DNA from: Niastella yeongjuensis
GTDB lineage: Bacteria > Bacteroidota > Bacteroidia > Chitinophagales > Chitinophagaceae
Length of the DNA: 64,000 nucleotides
Direction: 5' to 3'
NCBI RefSeq assembly: GCF_900110245.1
Contig: NZ_FOCZ01000019.1
Coordinates: 62,001 to 126,000 of the forward strand
The notes below the pieces were generated by a model. It was not told the origin of the DNA, searched no databases, and saw only the letters and a program-made list of their open reading frames with translations. The position numbers were made by a program, and so were the translations under genes. Positions 1 through 7,383 of this stretch are shown here, in pieces; position 1 is the first letter of the stretch; every line of letters begins with the position of its first letter.

Positions 1-372
1 GGTTTTCAATTCTTTACGCCACGATGCCATATTCTTTTCGGGAAACATGGCTGCCAGTCCAATCGATAATGAATCCAGGTTATCGTCGAACCGTTTTCCG
101 CCTTTATCTCGCAACCCTTCTGCTGCAAAGTCAATATAGATATCGAAATATGGTGTAGAGGTACTAAGCATGCGGCCGTCTTCGCTGTAAATAGTGCCGC
201 GTTGTGCATCGATCTCTACGAATTTCTGTTGTTGTTCCTTTGCCTGTTCACGCCAGTAAGGCCCCTGCACCTGCTGAATGTATACGGCCCGGCCCAGTAT
301 TAACAAACTGAATACCACGATGCCCAGAAAGGCCACGTACACCCGCCATAATATGTCCTTTTTTACTTCCAA
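1..372 (-). CDS. ftsI: Division transpeptidase (class B penicillin-binding protein), N-terminal part only
   Basis: Reading the minus strand from a TTG at 370-372 gives a protein starting like MEVKKDILWRVY, followed by one membrane segment (about residues 12-30) and the class B PBP signature RGTIYSEDGRML. The gene runs off the left edge, so the transpeptidase domain is not in the window. Family knowledge: FtsI/PBP3 cross-links septal peptidoglycan during division. It follows ftsL by 11 bp in the mraZ-rsmH-ftsL-ftsI order typical of the division/cell-wall cluster, which favours the division PBP over the elongation one. The TTG start is chosen because the reading frame has no ATG nearby and because related proteins begin with this same peptide. 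Confidence 0.88.
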   Translation of the reverse strand, partial: MEVKKDILWRVYVAFLGIVVFSLLILGRAVYIQQVQGPYWREQAKEQQQKFVEIDAQRGTIYSEDGRMLSTSTPYFDIYIDFAAEGLRDKGGKRFDDNLDSLSIGLAAMFPEKNMASWRKELKT

Positions 373-383
373 GGTTAGTTTCT

Positions 384-722
384 CTATTCTTCATTTTTCG
401 CCGTAGAATCAACCAGCACAGCCGGCGGCACTCTCAATTCTTTCAATCCCAGTGGTTCTACTGCCTTCGCCATTTCACTTTGTTTACTACGGAACATCAC
501 TTCACTTTTCAAAAACTTGTATTCGTATTGCAGTTCCTTCAGGTCGCGGTTTACTTTGTTTATGTTGCGTACGGTATTGTCTGCATAATGTCCGTTCGCG
601 ATGTACACAATGGCCAGTACTGCCAGGAACAGGAAATAGGGTAAATTCTTCACTATCCACCTGTATCCAAACAACCGCTTCCGTTGTCTTCTTCTACGCG
701 ATATTTCTTTTTCTTCACTCAT
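384..722 (-). CDS. ftsL: FtsL-like cell division protein
   Basis: This 112-aa protein has a basic cytoplasmic N-terminus (RRRRQRKR), a single membrane segment at about residues 28-45 (PYFLFLAVLAIVYIANG) and a coiled-coil-like periplasmic part. This is the bitopic layout of FtsL, which in other bacteria joins FtsB and FtsQ and helps activate FtsW/FtsI. FtsL sequences are poorly conserved, so the call rests on topology, length and position between rsmH and ftsI. The stop is TAG, with ftsI starting 11 bp later. The separation from rsmH is about 290 bp, unusually wide for this cluster, and holds repeat arrays. Confidence 0.82.
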   Translation of the reverse strand: MSEEKEISRRRRQRKRLFGYRWIVKNLPYFLFLAVLAIVYIANGHYADNTVRNINKVNRDLKELQYEYKFLKSEVMFRSKQSEMAKAVEPLGLKELRVPPAVLVDSTAKNEE

Positions 723-862
723 TTTTTAATCAAATAGCGGTCAGACAGGTGCTATCCGTCTAACCGCTAATGAAAGCTTAATTCACGAGGCGTAATTAAA
801 ATTGCAATTTCTAATACCCTTTATTTTATTATGAGAACAAGAACTCTTTTGGATCGTGAAAC

Positions 863-890
863 GGCAGAAGGCAGAGGGCAGAAGGCAGAA
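863..890. repeat. Heptad array GGCAGAR x4
   Basis: Four head-to-tail 7-bp units (GGCAGAA, GGCAGAG, GGCAGAA, GGCAGAA) lie in the ftsL-rsmH gap. The same unit recurs at 8852-8879, 33906-33926 and 50700-50780. No protein-coding role is apparent. Confidence 0.8.
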
Positions 891-920
891 AGAAATACAC
901 TGTTGCGCGGCCTTCCTTTT

Positions 921-1016
921 TCAACCCTATCAACTCTGTCAACCTGCTTTATTCCACTAACTCCCTACTTTCTCGTTAACTTGTCAACTTATCAACTCTT
1001 TCAACCCTGTCAACTA
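921..1016. repeat. Octad-like TCAAC arrays ending at the rsmH stop
   Basis: Two clusters of degenerate 8-9 bp units of the type GTTGAYAA (read on the minus strand) occur at about 921-945 and 975-1013. The second directly abuts the TAG stop of rsmH at 1014-1016. The same unit family recurs after the second T9SS cargo gene at 19829-19900. Confidence 0.65.
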
Positions 1017-1934
1017 TTCCACCTCTTTCTCTGCTACTCTTAACCGTGCACTTCTTGCACGTGGGTTTCTCTTCATTTCGGCTTCAGTAGGAACGATTGG
1101 TTTTTTTGTTACTGCTTTGAGTGGTGGGGTGGTTGTTGCCCGGCCAAATGCATCGGTTTCCACCTCTTCATCTTCAAAAATTCCTTTGCGAAAGAAGTTC
1201 TTTACTATCCGGTCTTCCAGTGAGTGAAACGTTATAATTGCTACACGTCCGGCGGGTTTTAACAGGGGGGGAACCTGTTGCAGCATGTCTTTCAATGCGC
1301 CTAGTTCATCATTCACTTCAATGCGCAAAGCCTGAAATACCTGGGCAAAGTACTTGTTAGGATTTCCTTTTACAATGGAATGAAGCGCCTGTTTAAAGTT
1401 AGAGATGGTTTTAAGCGATACGGTTTTGCGAACCTGAACAATGGTTTTGGCCAGTGTTTTTGAATTGGTAACCTCGCCATACAATTCAAACAATTTATGC
1501 AATTGTTGTTCGGTATAGGTATTCACCACTTCAAAAGCGGTGCGTTCCTGGCGTTGGTCCATTCGCATATCGAGGTCGCCTTCAAAACGGGTACTGAACC
1601 CGCGGTCGGCGGTATCGAACTGGTGGCTGCTAACCCCAAGGTCGGCGAGAATGCCATCTACCTGGGTTATTTTGTGCAGGCGACAAAACCGCTGCAGGTG
1701 CCTGAAATTGTGCGGAACGAAAATGATACGATCATCAGCTGGCACATTTTTCCGGGCATCTGCATCCTGGTCAAAAACAATCATTCGCCCATCGGCATTG
1801 AGTTGTTTCAAAATTTCCAGGGAATGTCCGCCGCCACCAAAGGTACAATCAACATACACCCCGTCGGGGCGGATGCTCAATCCGTCGATCACCTCTTGCA
1901 ATAAAACCGGTACATGGTAAACAGGCTCACTCAT
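1014..1934 (-). CDS. rsmH: 16S rRNA (cytosine-1402-N4)-methyltransferase RsmH (MraW)
   Basis: The protein of about 306 aa shows the MraW fold: HVPVLLQEVIDGL at the N-terminus, the SAM-binding glycine motif YVDCTFGGGGHS, then DQDADA, and a C-terminal HSLEDRIVKNFF and RNPRARSARLR. Family knowledge: it methylates N4 of C1402 in 16S rRNA near the P site. The start is placed at the ATG at 1934 (MSEPVYHVPVLL), 4 bp after the mraZ stop; an upstream in-frame ATG at 1964 would overlap mraZ and adds a non-conserved decapeptide. It probably shares a transcript with mraZ. The stop is TAG and adjoins a repeat array. Confidence 0.95.
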   Translation of the reverse strand: MSEPVYHVPVLLQEVIDGLSIRPDGVYVDCTFGGGGHSLEILKQLNADGRMIVFDQDADARKNVPADDRIIFVPHNFRHLQRFCRLHKITQVDGILADLGVSSHQFDTADRGFSTRFEGDLDMRMDQRQERTAFEVVNTYTEQQLHKLFELYGEVTNSKTLAKTIVQVRKTVSLKTISNFKQALHSIVKGNPNKYFAQVFQALRIEVNDELGALKDMLQQVPPLLKPAGRVAIITFHSLEDRIVKNFFRKGIFEDEEVETDAFGRATTTPPLKAVTKKPIVPTEAEMKRNPRARSARLRVAEKEVE

Positions 1935-1938
1935 AACA

Positions 1939-2403
1939 TTACATTTGTGTAGTATTTTGACCACCCATTACCCGCTCTGCCAGATCACTGTACTTTTCCG
2001 GTGTAAAAGACTCAAAGAACTGTTGGTACTTACCTTTATCCCAGATTTCAATTTTGTTTATAACAGAAACCAGTACTATATCCTTTTCGAGCCCTGCGTG
2101 GGCTTTTAAATTGGGTGGTACTAACATTCTTCCTGCCGAATCCAGTTCACTTAGTGAAGCACCCATTGTGAAATATCTTAAGAACTCTCTATTTTCGGCC
2201 TTGTATTCGCTAACTTTACTCAGTTCGGCCAGTATGGGATCCCAGTTTTTTTTGGGATATAAAGTCAAACATTTTTCAAAACCTCGAGCTATGACAAATT
2301 GGTCTCCAGCATCCTCCGGGATTTGTTTTTTAACGCCTGCCGGTAGGAGAAAACGCCCTTTTGCGTCCAGGGTTGCTTCGTATTCTCCGAGAAATTGTAT
2401 CAT
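1939..2403 (-). CDS. mraZ: Transcriptional regulator MraZ
   Basis: The 154-aa protein has two SpoVT/AbrB-type repeats: residues about 5-50 (GEYEATLDAKGRFLLPAG) and about 80-125 (GASLSELDSAGRMLVPPNLK). Both carry the conserved D-x-K/A-GR motif of MraZ. Family knowledge: MraZ forms ring-like oligomers and binds direct repeats in its own promoter, controlling the division/cell-wall cluster. It is the first gene of the minus-strand cluster, with rsmH starting 4 bp after its stop. Two tandem decamers matching the MraZ-box form lie 40 bp upstream of its ATG, consistent with self-regulation. Confidence 0.95.
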   Translation of the reverse strand: MIQFLGEYEATLDAKGRFLLPAGVKKQIPEDAGDQFVIARGFEKCLTLYPKKNWDPILAELSKVSEYKAENREFLRYFTMGASLSELDSAGRMLVPPNLKAHAGLEKDIVLVSVINKIEIWDKGKYQQFFESFTPEKYSDLAERVMGGQNTTQM

Positions 2404-2443
2404 TTACAATGAGTTGCACCTATTTGTCTAATACCTACACAAA

Positions 2444-2463
2444 ATAACACTTTTTCCCACTTT
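2444..2463 (-). promoter_or_regulatory. Two tandem MraZ-box-like decamers before mraZ
   Basis: On the minus strand, AAAGTGGGAA (2463-2454) is followed immediately by AAAGTGTTAT (2453-2444). Both fit the form AAAGTGKNNN reported for MraZ boxes and contain TGGGA/TGTTA at 10-bp spacing. They end 40 bp before the mraZ ATG, where an autoregulatory operator is expected. Binding is inferred. Confidence 0.6.
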
Positions 2464-2731
2464 CTTACCCGGATTGTGATTAATTATTTTTTCCACAAGG
2501 AATTTTTGTTGTATACAGATGACCCCCAGTGATTTCTGCGGGTTTTCACCTACTCCGCTCTCAAAAACATGTGCATAAGTATGTGAATAAGTGTGCATAA
2601 CTGTGCGTAAGCTGTGAATTAGCCTTCAAAGTGTGATTTCCGGGTCATTTTAGTACTCGAAACTGGCCAAAATAGACCAATTAGCGTCCTAAAAACGCTC
2701 TTTTCATCCCTCAAAACCCCCTTTTTATCGG

Positions 2732-2827
2732 TGGGAAAAAGGGGGAAATGGCTATTTGGTTTATCTCTTTGGTGGGGAAAAGTGTCAATTCCAGATCGAA
2801 AAACCGGGTTGGTGGGAGAAAATGGGA
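2732..2827 (+). repeat. Three paired TGGG repeats spaced about 40 bp
   Basis: TGGGA-N5-GGGGA starts at 2732, TGGGG-N5-TGTCA at 2773 and TGGGA-N5-TGGGA at 2813. Within each pair the units are 10 bp apart; the pairs start 41 and 40 bp apart. This resembles MraZ-type TGGGN-N5 operators but lies over 320 bp upstream of mraZ and on the other strand. Confidence 0.45.
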
Positions 2828-2848
2828 GGAATTTAGTTTTAGGTTCAT

Positions 2849-2883
2849 GAGTTCTTTGTTCTTGAGTTCTTTGCTCTGAATTC
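2849..2883. repeat. Degenerate heptad array with GTTC core
   Basis: Five consecutive 7-mers (GAGTTCT, TTGTTCT, TGAGTTC, TTTGCTC, TGAATTC) share a loose GTTC core. A similar degenerate run follows the terminator near 19,945-19,980. Confidence 0.45.
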
Positions 2884-3087
2884 CCTTAACGGCGAACCTG
2901 AGGTGAGTAAGAAGATCACTTTACAAGGACTTCGCAGGGACCTCACAAGGACCAGGCAGGGAATTTATCCCTGTTTGTTCCGGGTTAAGTCCCTGTCTGG
3001 TTCAGGGTACCCTGGGCACCAGTCATATTGGTATAAGTATTCGGATGGTAGTGAAACAGTACCGGAATGGTAGTCAGATGGCCGGGA

Positions 3088-3178
3088 TATTGCCTGGAGA
3101 CCGCCTACAATCTCCATGGAGCTCCCCCTAGCTGCCAGGCCATATCCAGGCAATACTTAGGCCATGCTCAGGCAATAC
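3088..3178. repeat. Inverted repeat TATTGCCTGGA / TCCAGGCAATA
   Basis: TATTGCCTGGA at 3088-3098 is exactly inverted at 3145-3155, and CAGGCAATAC recurs directly at 3169-3178. The 46-bp interior has further short palindromes (CTCCATGGAG). Its role is unknown; it could fold as RNA or be a relic of a mobile repeat. Confidence 0.5.
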
Positions 3179-3352
3179 CAAGGGAATCCCCTGTAAGCAA
3201 CAAGGCAACAAAAAGCAAGTAATACTAAAAATGCACTACGGTAAGTGGGTAATTAAATTATTCTACTATTAAGTTCTACTGTTTTGCAGTGTGTATGCAG
3301 TATGTGGCGCGATGCTTGTGATTAGTAAAGTGTATGCTGCGAAAGACAAAAT

Positions 3353-3378
3353 AAAAAAAGCCTCCCGGAGGGGAGGCT
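3353..3378 (-). terminator. Intrinsic terminator of the candidate small RNA
   Basis: An 8-bp perfect stem (3359-3366 with 3371-3378) and four-base loop are followed on the minus strand by seven consecutive T. This is one of the strongest intrinsic terminators in the window. Confidence 0.85.
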
Positions 3379-3417
3379 GCACTAATCAAATACCATTAAC
3401 CATTAAACCTTATCCTA
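3353..3417 (-). ncRNA. Candidate small RNA, about 65 nt, with own promoter and terminator
   Basis: On the minus strand a promoter (TTGAC, 18 bp, TAACTTAG at 3453-3423) is followed about 6 bp later by a predicted start near 3417. The transcript would open with GCATAGGATAAGG and end at a strong intrinsic terminator: stem AGCCTCCC/GGGAGGCT (3378-3371 with 3366-3359), four-base loop, then seven T. No protein gene lies upstream on that strand, because queA is divergent, so the terminator needs another explanation. The CATAGGATA box and a terminator hairpin recur together at 42,612-42,670. Function is unknown. Confidence 0.55.
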
Positions 3418-3422
3418 TGCCA

Positions 3423-3453
3423 CTAAGTTAGGAAAGATTTGAATACGCGTCAA
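3423..3453 (-). promoter_or_regulatory. Putative promoter of the candidate small RNA
   Basis: The -33 element TTGAC is at 3453-3449 and the -7 element TAACTTAG at 3430-3423, with an 18-bp spacer. The Bacteroidota primary-sigma consensus is TTTG-N19-TAnnTTTG, so the match is good but imperfect. Confidence 0.5.
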
Positions 3454-3646
3454 TATTATTTTTGAATTAAATAAAAACTAGATCGGTGTCAACTTCTTAC
3501 TAATTGTTGATAGTTTTTATACTTCTTTTTAGTCATATTTAATTGTTCCTTGTTCTGGCAAAAACACGCATCAACATTGCCTTTCAACCCTTTTTGCACG
3601 TTTTTGCAAGCCGTATACACTTCAACACCTCCTAACGAGCTCCCCA

Positions 3647-3677
3647 TTGCAATTGTACGCGCCAATACTTACCTTTG
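3647..3677 (+). promoter_or_regulatory. queA promoter
   Basis: TTGC at 3647, a 19-bp spacer, then TACCTTTG at 3670-3677 match the Bacteroidota consensus TTTG-N19-TAnnTTTG almost perfectly. The predicted start is near 3683, giving a leader of about 33 nt before the queA ATG. Confidence 0.75.
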
Positions 3678-3715
3678 CACCTCATCAAAACCGCGGCAGT
3701 TGGCCGCCTTAAAAG

Positions 3716-4945
3716 ATGCATCCAAAAGATCTATCAGTTCACGATTTTACCTATGAGCTGCCGGAGCAACAAATTGCCCGGTATCCGCTCCCCGAAAGAG
3801 ACAGTTCCCGCCTCCTTATTTACAAAGAAGGAGCCCTGCAAGAAGCCATTTACCGGGACATTTACCAGCACCTTCCGCCCGATTCCCTGCTGATCTTCAA
3901 TAACACCAAAGTGGTGGCCGCCCGCCTGTTGTTCCAAAAACCAACCGGCGCCGTAGTGGAGATCTTTTGCCTGGAACCGCCCCCGCAGTATGCCGACATG
4001 ACCACAGCCATGACCCAAAAGGGCCGCGTTACCTGGATCTGTTTGATCGGTGGCGCCAGCAAGTGGAAACCCGGTCAGATCCTGGAAAAGAAAATGAGCT
4101 GGAACGGACAGGAAATTGTACTGCAAGCCCGTTATCTTGGTAAGGAAAAAGACAGCTTTGCTATTGAATTATCCTGGGAACCTGCATCCCTCACCTTTGC
4201 GGAAGTATTACATGTTGCCGGGAACATTCCCCTACCCCCGTATATCAAACGTGAAGTAGAGCAGGCTGACAGTGACCGCTATCAAACCATTTATGCCAAT
4301 ACCGAAGGATCGGTAGCCGCCCCCACCGCTGGTTTGCATTTTACCGATACCCTGTTTGAACAGCTGGACCGTAAACAGATCCAACGGGAGTATGTGACCC
4401 TGCACGTAGGCGCCGGCACCTTTAAACCGGTGAAAAGCGAGACCATGGGCGAACACCCCATGCATGCAGAGTTCATTGATGTGAACACCGGCACCATCGC
4501 CCGTATTTTACAATACCTGGATAAACACATCACGGTTGTTGGCACCACCTCTTTACGAACCATTGAAAGCCTGTACTGGCTGGGCGTGAAAACGGTCCAT
4601 GAACCCAATCTTCCATTGGAAGACCTGGTAGTGCATCAGTGGGATCCGTATGAATTAAATGGAATGCCGGTAACGGCCAAAGCGGCCCTGGAAAGTTTGT
4701 TGCAGTATATGCACGCGCGTAAAATGGACCGCATCATCACCAAAACTTCTTTGCTGATAGCCCCGGGTTATACCTTTCAGATCCCGAGGGCGCTGGTCAC
4801 TAATTTTCACCAGCCGCAATCCACGTTGCTGCTATTGGTAGCAGCCTTTGTGGGCAACGACTGGCGAAAAATATATACGTATGCGTTAGAGAATGAATTT
4901 CGCTTTCTTAGTTATGGTGATGGTTGTCTGCTGTTTCGGCAGTAG
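3716..4945 (+). CDS. queA: S-adenosylmethionine:tRNA ribosyltransferase-isomerase QueA
   Basis: The 409-aa protein carries QueA landmarks: YELPEQQIARYPLPERDSSRL near the N-terminus, FNNTKVVAARL, the central AAPTAGLHFT, LHVGAGTFKPV, and the C-terminal APGYTFQ...LVTNFHQPQSTLL. Family knowledge: it transfers the ribosyl part of SAM to 7-aminomethyl-7-deazaguanine in tRNA, forming epoxyqueuosine. The length is somewhat above the usual 340-360, partly from an insertion at about residues 90-115. The ATG at 3716 fits the promoter. The last 38 bp overlap the end of the convergent sensor kinase gene. The stop is TAG but has no repeat array. Confidence 0.95.
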   Translation: MHPKDLSVHDFTYELPEQQIARYPLPERDSSRLLIYKEGALQEAIYRDIYQHLPPDSLLIFNNTKVVAARLLFQKPTGAVVEIFCLEPPPQYADMTTAMTQKGRVTWICLIGGASKWKPGQILEKKMSWNGQEIVLQARYLGKEKDSFAIELSWEPASLTFAEVLHVAGNIPLPPYIKREVEQADSDRYQTIYANTEGSVAAPTAGLHFTDTLFEQLDRKQIQREYVTLHVGAGTFKPVKSETMGEHPMHAEFIDVNTGTIARILQYLDKHITVVGTTSLRTIESLYWLGVKTVHEPNLPLEDLVVHQWDPYELNGMPVTAKAALESLLQYMHARKMDRIITKTSLLIAPGYTFQIPRALVTNFHQPQSTLLLLVAAFVGNDWRKIYTYALENEFRFLSYGDGCLLFRQ

Positions 4946-6332
4946 CACTGTCTTTCAACAGCGGTATTTCAAGGGTGAAGGCAGAACCTTTGCCCAGCAC
5001 GCTGTCGACCTTGATCTTTCCATCATGGGCATCAACTACGGTCTTTACATAACTTAAGCCCAGGCCAAAGCCTTTTACATTATGAAGATTACCCGTGTGG
5101 GCGCGATAGAATTTTTCAAATATCCGCCTCACGGTTTCTTTGCTCATACCTATACCATTGTCTTCTATTCTTATGCCAATGAATTTATTGGAATTGTAGG
5201 TGGCTATTTTTATTAAGAGGTTGTCTTTTGAATATTTTACTGCATTGTCTATCAGGTTCGAAATCAGGTTACGGAAGTGTACCTGGTCGGCATCGATAAA
5301 ATCGAACCGGGCATCGAGACTCAGTTCAGCACGCGCGCCCTTTTCTTCCAGTTGCAGTTTGTAATTATCCATGATCTCATGAATAAGATTGTGTACATGC
5401 AGGGGCACCTTGTTCAGCGTTAATTCCTGGCGGTCCATTACGGCTGCCTGCAGAATGGTTTCCACATGCTTGTTCATGCGTTTGTTCTCTTCCTTGATAA
5501 TACTGCTGAAGTAGTTCATTTTCTCACGGTCCTGGGCCACTTTTTCATTGCGGAGTGCATCAACCGCCAGTGAAATGGTTGCAAGCGGCGTTTTGAACTC
5601 ATGCGTCATATTATTAATAAAGTCGTTCTTTATTTCACTCAGTTTTTTCTGGCGCAACAATGCATTTACAGTAATATAAAAAGCCGTAATGATCATGAGG
5701 GTGAAGAACACTGCCCCAACGATCATCCAGCGCATATCGTTTAATACAACTTTTTTAACATTGGGTACAATGACCGTCATTATTTCTTCGGGCACCAGGT
5801 TTTCGAGGTCACTGCCACTGGGTGGTTGAAAAATATAATATAAGACCAGGTTGCGGTCGCTGGCCGTATCTTCTACCTGGTTTAAAAAGGCCCGGGATTT
5901 TATTTCGTACGAGAGCAGGTTTACATTGCTGGTAATGGCAAACTCAAACTTTACATCTTTTAACCCTTGCACGGCAAAGGCTTTGTGTAATTTATCGGCC
6001 ACTTCCTGTTCGGTAAATTTCTGGGCTATGGTGGGGGGCCGCATCAGTTCTGATCTGAACTGTTCTGACTGCAGGCTGAAGTCGGGACGTACCCGGTAGT
6101 TCTTAAGCGAGGGAAGGGAGCTTTTTTGCTCCATCAGGTTTATACCAACCTCGTTTATACCACGGATCAATTTGTACCTGAACTCTTCATGCTTGTCAAC
6201 CAGCATGGTACGCAACCAGCTGTACTGTACGTAAATGGTTCCTATCAGCGATAAGCTGATCAACACAATGATGACAGGAAAAATTTTCCTTAACTGCAAA
6301 TTATTAGGTTTTATTAACGCCGCTGTTGTCAT
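4908..6332 (-). CDS. Sensor histidine kinase (orphan)
   Basis: The 474-aa protein has a membrane segment at about residues 18-37, a periplasmic part of about 160 residues, a second membrane segment at about 200-222, then the kinase core. That core holds the phospho-acceptor motif THEFKTPLATIS, the N box DNAVKYSKD, the G1 box DNGIGMSKE and the G2 box GFGLGLSYV. Family knowledge: it autophosphorylates on His and passes the phosphate to a response regulator. No regulator gene adjoins it here, so its partner must be elsewhere. Its 3' end overlaps queA tail to tail by 38 bp. The periplasmic domain was not recognised and the signal is unknown. Confidence 0.9.
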   Translation of the reverse strand: MTTAALIKPNNLQLRKIFPVIIVLISLSLIGTIYVQYSWLRTMLVDKHEEFRYKLIRGINEVGINLMEQKSSLPSLKNYRVRPDFSLQSEQFRSELMRPPTIAQKFTEQEVADKLHKAFAVQGLKDVKFEFAITSNVNLLSYEIKSRAFLNQVEDTASDRNLVLYYIFQPPSGSDLENLVPEEIMTVIVPNVKKVVLNDMRWMIVGAVFFTLMIITAFYITVNALLRQKKLSEIKNDFINNMTHEFKTPLATISLAVDALRNEKVAQDREKMNYFSSIIKEENKRMNKHVETILQAAVMDRQELTLNKVPLHVHNLIHEIMDNYKLQLEEKGARAELSLDARFDFIDADQVHFRNLISNLIDNAVKYSKDNLLIKIATYNSNKFIGIRIEDNGIGMSKETVRRIFEKFYRAHTGNLHNVKGFGLGLSYVKTVVDAHDGKIKVDSVLGKGSAFTLEIPLLKDSATAETADNHHHN

Positions 6333-6499
6333 TATCTACCGGTTATCCTTTTCTACTTAACTTCTCCTGGTTATGGGAAATCTCAACATCCCATGCAGAT
6401 AATTTTAGTAACCGGCAAATTTAATAAACGTATTTAGTCGCTCCCATGGCACGGATTTCGTAGCCTATGGTTTAACTTAGATTTACCAAGTTAACACCC

Positions 6500-6518
6500 C
6501 TCCCGATAAAATCGGGAG
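6500..6518. repeat. Perfect short hairpin CTCCCGAT-AAA-ATCGGGAG
   Basis: An 8-bp perfect inverted repeat with a 3-bp centre lies in the 285-bp gap between the divergent sensor kinase and yqgE. There is no T-run on the proper side for either strand, so it is not an obvious terminator. A related core, TCCCGAT-N3-ATC, is seen in the terminator at 21,009-21,035. Confidence 0.5.
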
Positions 6519-6617
6519 AAAAATTTAGCGAGCCACTAACTTATAAAAGTTTTATCGAAACGCTAAAAATTTTGAACAATCATTTTCAGTACCCGTTTTA
6601 AATATTAATTTCAGGAT

Positions 6618-7169
6618 ATGGTAAACCCAGGACCAGGCATATTACTAATTGCAGAACCTTTTTTGAAGGACCCGAATTTTAGCCGCACTGTTGTTTTTTT
6701 ATGTGATCACCAGGATGAAGGCAGCTTTGGTTTTGTAATAAACCGTGTTTTTGGCCACACCCTGAATGAGCTGATGAACGACCTGGATGAATTAAAACTT
6801 CCTGTCTTTTATGGTGGTCCGGTTCAAATGGATACTATTCATTTTCTTCATCAATATCCCGACCTGATCCCCGGCAGTTACGAAGTGCTGGATGGCATCT
6901 ACTGGGGCGGCGACTTCGAAACAGCTATCACCCTTATTAAGGCCGGTTCCATTGACACTACAAAGATCCGTTTTTTTATAGGTTATTCCGGCTGGGGCAG
7001 CGGCCAGCTCAATGATGAATTGAAAGAAAAATCATGGCTTACCGCCCAGGCCACCCGCAAGCTGGTGTTTCACCGCAAAGCCGATGAAATATGGAAAGAG
7101 TCCCTCAAACACCTCGGGGGCGATTATGAAATGATGGCGAATTTCCCGGTGGATCCGCAACTGAACTAG
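6618..7169 (+). CDS. YqgE/AlgH family protein
   Basis: The 183-aa protein matches the YqgE/AlgH (DUF179) family: MVNPGPGILLIAEPFLKDPNFSRTV at the start, then GSFGFVINR, VFYGGPVQ, and FFIGYSGWGSGQLNDELKEKSWL. The family is widespread; AlgH was linked to alginate regulation in Pseudomonas, but the biochemical role is unsettled. It has no signal peptide, so it should be cytoplasmic. It is divergent from the sensor kinase and convergent with the outer-membrane barrel gene. The TAG stop is the first part of a heptad array. Confidence 0.93.
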   Translation: MVNPGPGILLIAEPFLKDPNFSRTVVFLCDHQDEGSFGFVINRVFGHTLNELMNDLDELKLPVFYGGPVQMDTIHFLHQYPDLIPGSYEVLDGIYWGGDFETAITLIKAGSIDTTKIRFFIGYSGWGSGQLNDELKEKSWLTAQATRKLVFHRKADEIWKESLKHLGGDYEMMANFPVDPQLN

Positions 7170-7195
7170 TGAGTGGTGAGTAGTGAGTAGTGAGT
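7168..7195. repeat. Heptad array AGTGAGT x4 starting in the yqgE stop codon
   Basis: Four 7-bp units (AGTGAGT, GGTGAGT, AGTGAGT, AGTGAGT) begin at the AG of the yqgE TAG. Partial copies of the same unit occur at 34,480-34,493. Confidence 0.8.
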
Positions 7196-7315
7196 GGGTT
7201 TCCGGGATTCGGAACTCATGCATTTTATGCAGGCATCGACAATGCCCGGCAGTGAACAATACGTTGAACGGAGCGTCGCAACGGCAGTCTAATAGACATT
7301 CCGGTGCCGGCAACT

Positions 7316-7339
7316 AAAAAGAACCCCGCCGAAGCGGGG
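7316..7339 (-). terminator. Intrinsic terminator downstream of the outer-membrane barrel gene
   Basis: Stem CCCCGC/GCGGGG (7324-7329 with 7334-7339) and loop CGAA are followed on the minus strand by TTCTTTTT. It lies 37 bp after the barrel gene stop and likely ends the 8688-7376 unit. Confidence 0.85.
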
Positions 7340-7355
7340 CCAAAAAACTTTAAAC

Positions 7356-7383
7356 TTTGAACCTGGAACGCTGAACTATGAAC
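7356..7383. repeat. Heptad array nnnGAAC x4 across the barrel gene stop
   Basis: Units TTTGAAC, CTGGAAC, GCTGAAC and TATGAAC are in exact 7-bp register and include the TAG stop (7378-7376) of the minus-strand barrel gene. Confidence 0.7.

Larger units (their letters stand above)
2404..3715. other. 1.3-kb gap between mraZ and queA without a convincing protein gene
   Basis: No reading frame here has recognisable protein character on either strand. The gap holds the mraZ upstream region, three paired TGGG repeats, a short GTTC-type array (2849-2883), an inverted repeat (3088-3155), a candidate small RNA with promoter and terminator on the minus strand (3353-3453), and the queA promoter (3647-3677). 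Confidence 0.6.

Noticed and set aside
863-890. Heptad arrays as a possible CRISPR array
   Set aside because: Units are 7-8 bp with no spacers and no cas genes are present.
831-1043. A 70-codon plus-strand frame between ftsL and rsmH
   Set aside because: It is made almost wholly of the GGCAGAR and TCAAC repeat arrays and overlaps the end of rsmH; it has no protein-like character.
2965-3153. A 62-codon minus-strand frame in the mraZ-queA gap
   Set aside because: It covers the inverted repeat, has no signal or motif, and its composition looks non-coding.
4908-6332. A response regulator partner for the sensor kinase
   Set aside because: Neighbouring genes on both sides were read and none has a receiver domain; the partner is not in this part of the window.
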